Part shown: one piece after another, positions 1 through 8,421 of the stretch
Layout: each line of letters opens with the position of its first letter
Position numbering within the stretch: position 1 is the first letter of the stretch
Assembly: GCA_002483745.1 (NCBI GenBank)
Contig: DLIM01000019.1
Coordinates: 88,102 to 123,611 of the forward strand
Source: Caryophanales bacterium UBA7642
GTDB taxonomy: Bacteria; Bacillota_I; Bacilli_A; RFN20; CAG-288
Direction: 5' to 3'
Length of the DNA stretch: 35,510 nt
Notes under the pieces: generated by a model
Database searches by the model: none
What the model was told of the DNA's origin: nothing
The model's input: the letters and a program-made list of their open reading frames with translations, nothing else
Made by a program: the position numbers and the translations under genes

Positions 1-22
1 TTTTTTAAGCTGTCCTTAAGAT

Positions 23-52
23 TTGACACATTCCTTTTAAAAGTCTTACTTT
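23..52 (+). promoter_or_regulatory. Promoter of the lipoprotein gene
   Basis: A perfect -35 TTGACA (23-28) is followed after 18 nt by a weak -10 TACTTT (47-52). An AAAGGGG ribosome binding site at about 79-85 lies 5 nt before the ATG at 91. The T-run at 1-6 may be the tail of an upstream terminator, but its stem is outside the window. Confidence 0.45.
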
Positions 53-90
53 CGTGATAAGATTTTTATTACATATCGAAAGGGGCTTTT

Positions 91-2474
91 ATGCATAAAA
101 AGATTATTCTCTCACTATCTTTGATAGTTTCTATTGCTGTTTTAGGTTCTTGTACTAAGACCAGCTCTTCGACTCCTTCTAATTCATCATCACCATCAGT
201 GAGCTCAACTTCTTCATCAACTCAGATTTCTTCTTATACTACGTCTAAACCGAAAACCGAATAGAAAAGATTAATGATATTTTCTCTTCTTGTTCTACCG
301 ATAATAACTTCACTATCTTTGATTCTGAATATGGAGAAGGCCCAAAAGACCGTTATACGGCTAACGCCTTCTGGTCAGATTATCAGAATAGCGGGTATAT
401 TCAGCTTAAAGATCGAGTCTATTCTTATTCTGTAGAGAATGATGCCATTGTTAAAAATGCTTATAAGCCTAATTACGAATCATCGAATATCTATGTTACT
501 GACTATGATTATGCCTCTACTCAGTTCGATTCTTTAGGATTTACGGAGACTGAGGCTGGCTATTTCACTTCTAAAGATGCTGATACCAAGTCCTGCTTCA
601 TGGGAATGAGTGGAAGGCTAGCTGAGTATGCTGATGGCATGACTTCAGTAGATATGAATCTTTCCGATGATGGTTCTACTTTGACTATTGTTTTAAGAAA
701 CCTGAATTCCGATACCGGCGGAGATGATGATAATGTTATCAACACTGGTAACCCTTCTGTTATGAAGGCAGCCGATCCTACTTTAGGTATTACTTCTACT
801 GACATTTATTTCACTATCTCTGAGGTCGGCACTACTGTTAATGAATTAGCTGAAAACTATGCTTCTTCTTATGTGCCTTCGATTGCTTATGACTCTTATC
901 TAACGGATACTTTAGTTGGAACTTTAAGACATAATATTAAAGCTACTTCTAATATTTCCTACCATTTAGGAGACAAGACTACCAATGGTGTTGTTACTAC
1001 AGTAATTACTAGCTCTGCTTATTCTAGCCGCCTCTCCATTTCTGATGTTGAATTTGGCTTCCTTTCTTTAACCTGCGGAGCTGATTCCTATGCCTATCTT
1101 AATCAGATTGGGTTTGATAATAAAATAACCTCAAGTCAGACTACTAATCCCTATGATGGCTACTATAGTCCCTCCGTTTTTAACTATCTTTCTTGCAAGT
1201 ACTTTGGAACTAATGATAAAGGTGCCACCTATAAGCTTCTTGATTCTTATGATAACCTTACTGTCTTCATGGCTGTTATCACCGGGCATTCAGTTAACGG
1301 TTTTGATACCTTTACCCTTAATGTCACTAATAATGAAATCTCTTCTATAACTATTAAGTCTAAGGCGACTGAAGATGATAATGGCGAAAGTTCTTATTAT
1401 GATTTCAATATTGTCTTTTCGGAAAAGAATACCGCCGTTGCTGAAACCCTCTCCCCTCACGAAGAATCTTCTTCCTTGTCAAAACTAAGTACAGCTTTAA
1501 CTAAGATCCAGACCAATAATTATAAAGTCAACTATAAAGAAAAGATGGATAACGAAGAAGATATCCAAAACCATGGCATTTATACTATCGATAGGAAGAA
1601 AAAGGCTGCTGAAAGATCACTAACTTATTCTGAAACGAATGATGAAACTGGTGAAACCATCACTAAAACCAAAGTCGAGGGTTGGGCTATAGGAGATACG
1701 GAAACTAAACAATATGTGATTGCTAATATCAATGGAACTGATCAGGCTATCATAGAAGGCGTCACTAAAAACGAAGCCGAGGAAGGCGATGTCTCGGATA
1801 CTGGCACATCTTACTTGCCGACCTTTAATTTCTCGCCTTATCTCTTCACAGTCTCTTCTACTGATCCCAATACTTATATTCTTGATAATGTTGGTCTAGT
1901 TGATGGCTTAGCCTATCAGCTTGATTGCAATACCGGAAGAGGAGATGCTTATTGCAGCATCAATGATGGTTTATCAATCGCTTTAGGTGCTGATGGCAAT
2001 ATTTCCTCCTTTACTTATTATTATGATTCCTTAGATATGGGCTTTGAAACCGGTAGTGTTACTGGTGCCATCACTGAAATCGGAACAGCATCCATTGCTA
2101 CTGACTTAACTTCTATTCACTATGCTTCTTCCTGGGATGAAGAGTTTGTTACGGATAATTCTCTTGAAACTAGCTTGCTTTTAGCTTTTGGGACTAAAGA
2201 AAACTATGAAAAGATTCCTTTCATTCATAGTATTAGTGATGAGTGGGCTGTTAGCAAGGATGAAGATACGGGAATTATTTCAATGACTAACGTTTTAGGT
2301 GAAGGCCAGACGCTTGATCAGTACATAGCTATTGTTGAAAAAGCCGGCTACACTAAAGATGCTACCTATACTGAAGAGGGGCATGTCAAATACAAAGGAG
2401 ATACCTATACTCTAGTTATTGGTTATCCTGATGCTGATAATGCTGTTTCGATTAATATCACTAAGAACGCCTAA
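91..2474 (+). pseudogene. Large surface lipoprotein, split by a frameshift
   Basis: The ATG at 91 opens a lipoprotein signal peptide (MHKK, hydrophobic core, lipobox LGSC with Cys21) and a Ser/Thr-rich linker, then stops at TAG 262-264. From 249 the -1 frame is open without interruption to the stop at 2472-2474, well upstream of the first ATG in that frame (600), so the two parts read as one gene of about 795 codons. The body is rich in Tyr, Ser, Thr, Asp and Asn, as in extracellular proteins, and I recognise no catalytic motif. The switch coincides with a perfect 7-bp tandem duplication, AAACCGA at 247-253 and 254-260. A third copy, or one added base, would restore the frame. It may be a decayed gene, a switchable gene or a sequence error. 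The function is unknown; a substrate-binding or surface role is only a guess. Confidence 0.8.
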
Positions 2475-2486
2475 TAACTAGGACTC

Positions 2487-2521
2487 AAAAAGGATTGCTT
2501 TGAAAGAGGCAATCCTTTTTT
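2487..2521 (+). terminator. Rho-independent terminator of the lipoprotein gene
   Basis: A perfect 12-bp stem (2487-2498 with 2509-2520, core AGGATTGC/GCAATCCT) encloses a 10-nt loop and ends in a run of five T. It lies 12 nt after the stop at 2474. Confidence 0.9.
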
Positions 2522-2781
2522 ATTTCTTTGGTTTAGTTTATTAAGCTGATTGTTGTATTTACAATAGGACTTTAATCAGTCTCATCGGCTTCACCACATT
2601 TCGAGCAGTCTTTAGTTTATGGTTATCAACAAAGTAAATTATAAAGACTATGTTTTCAAAGTTTTTTTCTTTAGCACTTTTTCTAAGCTTTGGCTTATCA
2701 TTATTGTCGTTATTATTATGAGTCATAGATGTCTCTTTAGCGATATAAATACCATTGAAGTAAAAAATAATCGATTCTTCA
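2522..2781. other. Intergenic stretch with no gene seen
   Basis: Together with the terminator this makes a gap of about 325 bases between the lipoprotein gene and the phospholipase gene. Short open frames here lack ribosome binding sites and family resemblance. I see no tRNA cloverleaf, repeat array or mobile element end. Its right edge holds the phospholipase promoter. Confidence 0.6.
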
Positions 2782-2790
2782 TGTTATAAT
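2782..2790 (+). promoter_or_regulatory. Extended -10 promoter of the PI-PLC gene
   Basis: TGTTATAAT (2782-2790) is a consensus extended -10 (TG, one base, TATAAT). A start site 7 nt further on (about 2797) leaves only about 3 nt before the ATG at 2800. No Shine-Dalgarno is present, so the transcript is probably leaderless. No convincing -35 is visible, which is usual for extended -10 promoters. Confidence 0.65.
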
Positions 2791-2799
2791 TTTATTATC

Positions 2800-3840
2800 A
2801 TGAAAAAAGGAATTAAAGTAACTCTGTCTGTTTGCTTAGGTGTTCTAGTGGCTTTAGGGACTTTTGCTGGTGTTTTAGCCTTGAACGGCACCTGCAAAGA
2901 AGAGTATGTAAAAGCTGATACCAAATATAGCAACTGGATGCAGTATCTTTCTGATGATACTCTTTTAAGCAATACAATTATTCCTGGATCTCATGATTCA
3001 GGGACTATCAATATGAAGTGGGTCAGTGAGACTCAGACTGATACGATAAAACAGCAATTAGAAAGTGGTGTAAGATATTTTGATTTAAGGGTCAACAAGA
3101 AGAAAGACAATCAGTATGTGATGTATCATTCTTCTTCTAACGGTGTCGACTTTTTACCTATACTGAGTGATATTAAAAGCTTCATTGTTGCTCATCCTAG
3201 CGAGACTTTGCTATTAGATTTCCAGCATTTCAAAAATGGGTCAGCTGGTGATGTTAAAAGCTTTGTCTATTCTTCCCTATATAAAAATAATCTGCTAGTT
3301 GAGAATAAGACAACACTCAGTGACTTAGCTTATATCTCTTCTTTGACATTAAAAGAGGTTAGAGGAAAATGCGTTGTTTTCTTTGGGGATGATTCTGATT
3401 TAGTATCGGAAACTTATATTTTTGCTAGAAACAATGATGAATGCACTAAAAGCGGTATGTCTTTGAATTCCTGTTATGTTTCTTCTTACAACAAGAGCAG
3501 TTCCAGTGAATATATTGAAAAAGGCTTACCTTTTTACTACGACAATATAAAAAATAAGATTTCAATTGAGAAATATAAAGGAATCTTTGTCCTTCAAGGA
3601 CAGCTTACTGATGGTCAATTGATTTTTGGACCTTGGTCTAAAGAAAATAAGCATCAAGGTAATATGCATGACTATATAGTCAGCTTGAAGAATTCTTCTA
3701 ATCTATCTTTAACCAACGTTATTATGAGGGATTTTATTAATACTGATAAGACTAATGATATTATTGGTCTTAACACCTATAAAGGTCAGGTTAAGACTAC
3801 CAATTTAGATGAATTCCAGAAATTTTTTACTGTGGAATGA
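2800..3840 (+). CDS. Secreted PI-PLC-like phosphodiesterase (X domain)
   Basis: This is a 346-residue protein of the bacterial phosphatidylinositol-specific phospholipase C X-domain family, which cleaves phosphoinositide head groups or GPI-type links without calcium. Residues 1-28 form a signal peptide or N-terminal anchor (MKKGIK, then a long hydrophobic run). The catalytic signature GSHDSGT places the first His at 65. YFDLRV is at 93-98, and the second His (H110, in MYHSSS) is followed by an acidic and aromatic core (LLLDFQHF). The length fits secreted family members. The start at 2800 is fixed by the signal peptide, although there is no ribosome binding site. It stands alone between a terminator and a new promoter. 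The true substrate is unknown; host phosphatidylinositol is the classical one. Family confidence is high, substrate confidence low. Confidence 0.88.
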   Translation: MKKGIKVTLSVCLGVLVALGTFAGVLALNGTCKEEYVKADTKYSNWMQYLSDDTLLSNTIIPGSHDSGTINMKWVSETQTDTIKQQLESGVRYFDLRVNKKKDNQYVMYHSSSNGVDFLPILSDIKSFIVAHPSETLLLDFQHFKNGSAGDVKSFVYSSLYKNNLLVENKTTLSDLAYISSLTLKEVRGKCVVFFGDDSDLVSETYIFARNNDECTKSGMSLNSCYVSSYNKSSSSEYIEKGLPFYYDNIKNKISIEKYKGIFVLQGQLTDGQLIFGPWSKENKHQGNMHDYIVSLKNSSNLSLTNVIMRDFINTDKTNDIIGLNTYKGQVKTTNLDEFQKFFTVE

Positions 3841-3921
3841 AAAGCTATTATACATTTTTCTAATATCTTTTTCTTTTAGTTTAAAGAATTTCTAAAAGAG
3901 CATAACCTAAATAGAATATCA

Positions 3922-3950
3922 TTGAAATTACACATTGCTTGGACTATTAT
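3922..3950 (+). promoter_or_regulatory. Promoter of the AAA ATPase / DUF2357 unit
   Basis: TTGAAA (3922-3927), a 17-nt spacer and TATTAT (3945-3950) form a good sigma-A-type promoter. The leader is about 80 nt. The rest of the interval 3841-4037 shows no gene. Confidence 0.6.
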
Positions 3951-4037
3951 TGCTTTGTTATATTACTTCTAATAGCTACGTTTTTTACATTTTAAAGTAA
4001 GTTATTTTTAAAGATATAGAAAGTGAAAGGCATTACT

Positions 4038-6755
4038 ATGAAAACTGAAAAAAAGCAGAAATCATTTTGGGCTAAGTCACAGTTTATTGCACTAGGAATC
4101 ATTGTTAGTTTTGTTGCTGTCCTTATTATCGATTTGATAGCTTCTAAGCAGGGCCTTGCGGTAGCCTCTGAATATAACCTTTGGGATTTGGCAAAAAGGA
4201 ATTATTCCTATAATGATGAAGTCTATGCCTTTTCTTTGATTCTAATCATTTGCTATTTTGCCTGCTTGCTTCCTCCTTTACTTGCAATTATCAGCTTTAT
4301 TAAGAAAAACAACTTTGGATTTACTATCTCGTTTATTTTCTTAGCTGCTTACCAGATTGCTTTTGGCGCTTTTAGAGTAATCTATAAAGTTCTTTCGTCT
4401 TCTACTTTAATTCTTTGCGTGGTTAATCTTTTAATTCTTTTAATTGGCTTTGGCTTCTTTGCTTGGAGAAAAGCTTTATTGAAGAAGAATGCTGCTTTAG
4501 CTGAGCCTTCTAGTACTGCTGAATCTAATAAGCCAGTTTCTACTAAGACTAAGGGTTTAGTTATTTGCACCCTAATAATTGGAATCATCTCTACACTTCT
4601 TTCTTTCCTAATGTTTATTATCCCTATTTATACTGACATAAGCGGAAATGTTATTTTATTCAATGTTCTTATTTCATCCGAAAATTATGAGACCCAGGAT
4701 ATTGTCTACTTTATTATTTGCTTTGTGATGCTACTGGGAAGTCTTCTTTATTTCACAGGCTCTATTTCTTCTTTTTTCAGCAACAAGAATTCTTTTGTCT
4801 CAAAGATCCAGACTTTGATTGCTTTTGACTTGATTAGTGCGATTGCTTTCTTCTTAATGGGATTCCTTACTAGTTTCTATGTATCAAAGAATGGTTCTAC
4901 TACTTCTACCATTTCTTATATTCCTTTGATTGCTCAGGCTGTTTGTTTCTTAATATTCTCAATATTTAAAGGACTATATGATGTCAGGTCCGGTAATGTC
5001 GAAGTAACTAAGGAAAAGAAGTCTTTGAAGGTTGAACCTCTTATCTTTGCTATTGTCTTTACAGTTATCACCTTTGCTTCTCTTTTGCTTAATATCATAA
5101 AAGTAACGGTCGTTTATGGCGGTACGACTATCAATGTCTCTTTGACTGGAATTAAGCTACTTCAAGACTATCAGACTCTAGGCTCAGGATATCAGGTTTT
5201 GGCTTTTTATCTAGTTGTTATGGTTTTAGTTTCTTTTGTCAGCTTGATTTGGACTCTTGCCAGTTACTTTACTCGCTATAAGAATTTCTCTAAGGTAGCA
5301 AAAGCTACTGTTTATGCCAATATCCTTTTTGTTTTCATGCTGGGAATTTCAGGCCTTTACTTTACTATCGCTCAGGAAATCAATAAGGACAACTTAAAGA
5401 CTTTACTTGCTTTATATAATGTCTCTTATGATGTCAGTTATGAATATAAGATTCAGACAGAAGCTATTTATGCTTTAATTGCCGATGTTCTGATTTTAGT
5501 TCTGATGCTGATTAGAAGTGCTCTTGATAAGGATGAGGGACTTGGTAAATTTAAGAAAGAACCTGCTCTTTCTAATGAGTCTAAGAGCAATAGCGGTTCC
5601 GCTAGTGTTGGAGGAGGATTGCCTTCTTCGACTAATTTACCTGACTTTGATCCTTGCCCGGCTTTCAGTGAGATTGATGCTAAAGAGAATGACTATAAGA
5701 ATGATTTAGCTGTTAGGCAAAAGTCTTTGGCTCAAGATATTTCTCTCAATGGCTTAGTTAATTTTGTAGTCGATTATGCTAAAGATAGCAGATTGCATCT
5801 ATCTTATACTCCACAGACCATTGCAACATTTGTCTCCGGCTTAGGGGCTTGCAGGCTTAGTATTCTTCAAGGTATGTCTGGTACTGGTAAGACTTCGCTT
5901 CCAAAGATTTTTGCTGAAGCTATTTATGGCAACTGCGAATTGATTGAGGTTGAGTCTTCTTGGAAGGATAAGAATGAATTATTAGGCTACTATAATGAAT
6001 TTTCTAATATGTATACTCCTAAGAAGTTTACTCAGGCTTTATATAAGTCGGCATTAAACAAGGATATTCCTACTTTTATTGTCCTTGATGAAATGAACTT
6101 GTCACGAATTGAATACTATTTCTCTGATTTCCTTTCTTTGATGGAAAACGAAGAAGATAAACGTGAGATTAAGCTTCTAAATGTTGAACTAAAGAAGACT
6201 AAAGGCGGTCAGGAATCTTCTTACTTGGCCTTGGAAGAGGGTCATACCCTAAAAGTACCGACTAATGTTTGGTTTATTGGTACTGCTAACCGTGATGAAT
6301 CAACGTTTGTTATTTCCGATAAGGTTTATGACCGTGCTCATACGATGAACTTTGATCGACGTGCTCCTAAGGTTAAAGACTATTCTGATCCGATACCTAA
6401 GAAGTTTTACGACTACGATAGCTTACATACTCTTTTTGCCACTGCTAAGAAGCAAGGCACTTTTGATGCCGAGAAGAGTGATTTGATCAAGAGCACTGAA
6501 GAACTTCTTTCACCTTACAATATTTCCTTTGGTAACCGTATTCTCAACCAGATTGAAGACTTTGTCGATATCTATACTGCTTGTTTCCCGGATAAAGATG
6601 TCGAGAAAGAAGCAGTTGAAACAATTCTTCTCAGCAAGGTTGTAGCTAAACTTGAGCTTAAGACTATTGAGAATAAGGCTGACTTAGTTCAGTCCTTTGA
6701 AAAAATCGGTCTTCACCGCTGTGCTGAATTTATCAGCAAACTTAATGAGGATTAA
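4038..6755 (+). CDS. Polytopic membrane protein fused to a McrB-like AAA+ ATPase
   Basis: This 905-residue protein has two halves. Residues 15 to about 500 hold about 12 hydrophobic helices in three groups of four, each group with a longer loop after its first helix. After a Ser/Gly-rich linker (about 510-560) comes an AAA+ domain of the McrB/MoxR type: Walker A GMSGTGKT (612-619), Walker B IVLDEMN (D684, E685), sensor-1-like GTANRDE (N751) and a downstream arginine-rich DRAH...FDRR segment. McrB proteins are GTP- or ATP-driven motors that work with an McrC partner, usually in defence; membrane fusion is unusual. I choose ATG 4038, with GAAAGG 7 nt upstream, over a GTG 15 nt earlier. The next gene starts 2 nt after the stop, so the two are surely co-translated. 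The role is inferred as membrane-tethered AAA machine; defence, stress or envelope functions are all possible. Confidence 0.85.
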   Translation: MKTEKKQKSFWAKSQFIALGIIVSFVAVLIIDLIASKQGLAVASEYNLWDLAKRNYSYNDEVYAFSLILIICYFACLLPPLLAIISFIKKNNFGFTISFIFLAAYQIAFGAFRVIYKVLSSSTLILCVVNLLILLIGFGFFAWRKALLKKNAALAEPSSTAESNKPVSTKTKGLVICTLIIGIISTLLSFLMFIIPIYTDISGNVILFNVLISSENYETQDIVYFIICFVMLLGSLLYFTGSISSFFSNKNSFVSKIQTLIAFDLISAIAFFLMGFLTSFYVSKNGSTTSTISYIPLIAQAVCFLIFSIFKGLYDVRSGNVEVTKEKKSLKVEPLIFAIVFTVITFASLLLNIIKVTVVYGGTTINVSLTGIKLLQDYQTLGSGYQVLAFYLVVMVLVSFVSLIWTLASYFTRYKNFSKVAKATVYANILFVFMLGISGLYFTIAQEINKDNLKTLLALYNVSYDVSYEYKIQTEAIYALIADVLILVLMLIRSALDKDEGLGKFKKEPALSNESKSNSGSASVGGGLPSSTNLPDFDPCPAFSEIDAKENDYKNDLAVRQKSLAQDISLNGLVNFVVDYAKDSRLHLSYTPQTIATFVSGLGACRLSILQGMSGTGKTSLPKIFAEAIYGNCELIEVESSWKDKNELLGYYNEFSNMYTPKKFTQALYKSALNKDIPTFIVLDEMNLSRIEYYFSDFLSLMENEEDKREIKLLNVELKKTKGGQESSYLALEEGHTLKVPTNVWFIGTANRDESTFVISDKVYDRAHTMNFDRRAPKVKDYSDPIPKKFYDYDSLHTLFATAKKQGTFDAEKSDLIKSTEELLSPYNISFGNRILNQIEDFVDIYTACFPDKDVEKEAVETILLSKVVAKLELKTIENKADLVQSFEKIGLHRCAEFISKLNED

Positions 6756-6757
6756 TA

Positions 6758-8341
6758 ATGGCTGAAAAGCTGAAGGAGGAGTTCCAAGAGGAATACTTTC
6801 ATCTCAAGACGGTATTAAAGGATATCCCTAGATTTGTTGATACCCATCCGGAGATGAACTATATCGATTTTGATTACTATACCGTTCATGATTTGACGCT
6901 TTTTTCTGTTGAACCTGATTTTAATTATGCTTCTTTTAAAATGACACTTGATAAGATTACTGATTGCCTTCCTGCTATCAAAAGAATCTTTTCCAAGCCT
7001 ATCATTTCCTTAAAGGATACCAGCGATGTATTACCTGTTGAAATCGTCAACAAAATCAATCAGAACACCTATTCGTATTTAGGGAATCATCTCAATGATA
7101 TTGATAACTTCACTGATCGAGGCATTAAGCCTAGAAGACTTTTGACTTTGTTCTCCGAAGACGACTATAGCATCTATGAGAATCGGGTCTTCTGTGACTT
7201 CATTGATGAAGTTTTAAGCTACTGCCGAAAGAACATCAGAGCTTTGATGAATCTTTTCTATTCTAGTTCAACTATGGAATTCAATCTTCTTGAACGAGTT
7301 AACCATCTCGATTATTTTTTGGCTTTAGGTAAGCTCCATACTGGCTACATCCGTGACTTCAATAGATATTATGGAATCTCCAAAGACCTTTATGCTCAAG
7401 GTAGTGGCATTATTGATGCTCTTCAAGCTAGACTTAACCGTCCGGTGTATCAAAGAAACCTTAAACGCCCTTCGAGAAGTGAACTGAAGAAGAGCAATAT
7501 TTTCTTGATGCAGAAAGATTATCATCAAGTCTATTTGACCTATAAGTATCTTTTAGATAACAAGCTTGTTCAGGAAAAAGAAGATAAGACTTATGATTTG
7601 TCAGAGATGAAGGTTAACTATTTCTACTTTATTCAGATTCTAGCAATATTCAGCTTAGGACATTTTAATTTTGAAATTGATCCTAATGAGAAGATGAACC
7701 TGAAAGAATTGAATTCAAAATTCTCTTTTAAGAACTGGAAAATCAGACTGGAGAATCTTGGCGGTGATGCTTTACTGATATCGGTTGTTAAAGATACCGT
7801 TTATCGAATAATCCTTGTCCCTTCATTAAGCTTTAACCTTGAAGTCAATATTGATGAACTAAAGATGAAATATCCATCCGATGAATACATAGTGGCTACG
7901 CCTTTTGAAGAAAGCTATGATAAAAGAAAAACTGTCTGGCTATCAATAGAAAATGTCGATTCCTTTAGAAGGCTTCAGCAGCTGTTCTTAAAAGGAATGG
8001 TTTATGCTGACAGGAAATTTACTGACTGTCCCTTCTGTGAAGATAAGCTCCATTATAATGCCGAAGAAGGCTTATATGAGTGCCATAGCTGCCGAACCAC
8101 TATTAAGAGAACCACCTGTCCTGATACTGATAAGCCTTACTACATTACAGGCATCTCTATGCTTAAGCCTAAGGAAGTCACTAAAACTCTTTATAACAAG
8201 GAAGAGGAGTGGGTGTATTCGAGAAAAGTCGAGTCATTATTGTATTATCGGAATATTACTAAAATTGATAACAAAGGTAATGTTATCTGTCCTATTTGCC
8301 ATAAGGTTCATCTTAAAGACGAAAAAGATGATAAGATTTAA
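6758..8341 (+). CDS. DUF2357-like McrC-type partner with two zinc sites
   Basis: This is a 527-residue soluble protein. The middle resembles the DUF2357 / McrC-like family that accompanies McrB-type ATPases, with the YENRVFCDFIDEV helix typical of these proteins. Family members usually carry a PD-(D/E)xK nuclease; I see no clear D...(D/E)xK core here. Instead the C-terminus has a zinc ribbon (C424, C427, C442, C445, as CPFC...CHSC) and a second knuckle in the last 20 residues (C511, C514, H515, H518, as CPICHKVH). It starts 2 nt after the ATPase stop, with TGAGG inside the previous gene as the likely ribosome binding site. It probably couples the ATPase to a nucleic acid or protein target, but that is inference. 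The family assignment rests on recalled motifs and context, so confidence is moderate. Confidence 0.72.
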   Translation: MAEKLKEEFQEEYFHLKTVLKDIPRFVDTHPEMNYIDFDYYTVHDLTLFSVEPDFNYASFKMTLDKITDCLPAIKRIFSKPIISLKDTSDVLPVEIVNKINQNTYSYLGNHLNDIDNFTDRGIKPRRLLTLFSEDDYSIYENRVFCDFIDEVLSYCRKNIRALMNLFYSSSTMEFNLLERVNHLDYFLALGKLHTGYIRDFNRYYGISKDLYAQGSGIIDALQARLNRPVYQRNLKRPSRSELKKSNIFLMQKDYHQVYLTYKYLLDNKLVQEKEDKTYDLSEMKVNYFYFIQILAIFSLGHFNFEIDPNEKMNLKELNSKFSFKNWKIRLENLGGDALLISVVKDTVYRIILVPSLSFNLEVNIDELKMKYPSDEYIVATPFEESYDKRKTVWLSIENVDSFRRLQQLFLKGMVYADRKFTDCPFCEDKLHYNAEEGLYECHSCRTTIKRTTCPDTDKPYYITGISMLKPKEVTKTLYNKEEEWVYSRKVESLLYYRNITKIDNKGNVICPICHKVHLKDEKDDKI

Positions 8342-8380
8342 ATTAGATTATATTTTTAATTAGCAACTTATATTAGTATT

Positions 8381-8418
8381 AAAAAAAGCCTTGGATTAAT
8401 TCCAAGGCTTTCTTTTTC
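8381..8418. terminator. Bidirectional terminator between convergent genes
   Basis: A perfect 11-bp stem (8385-8395 with 8401-8411, AAAGCCTTGGA / TCCAAGGCTTT) has a 5-nt loop, T-rich sequence on the right and seven A on the left. It can end the DUF2357 transcript from the left and the flavoprotein transcript from the right. Confidence 0.9.
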
Positions 8419-8421
8419 CTA

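Noticed and set aside
246..264. Programmed -1 ribosomal frameshifting in the lipoprotein gene
   Set aside because: The codons around the switch (CCG AAA ACC GAA TAG) do not form an X XXY YYZ slippery heptamer, and no stimulatory structure is evident. A repeat or indel change explains it better.
1153..1350. Small ORF inside the lipoprotein gene, and many others such as 4382-4588, 5518-5709, 14372-14692 and 29898-30182
   Set aside because: They lie within larger genes in other frames or on the other strand, lack ribosome binding sites and show no family resemblance.
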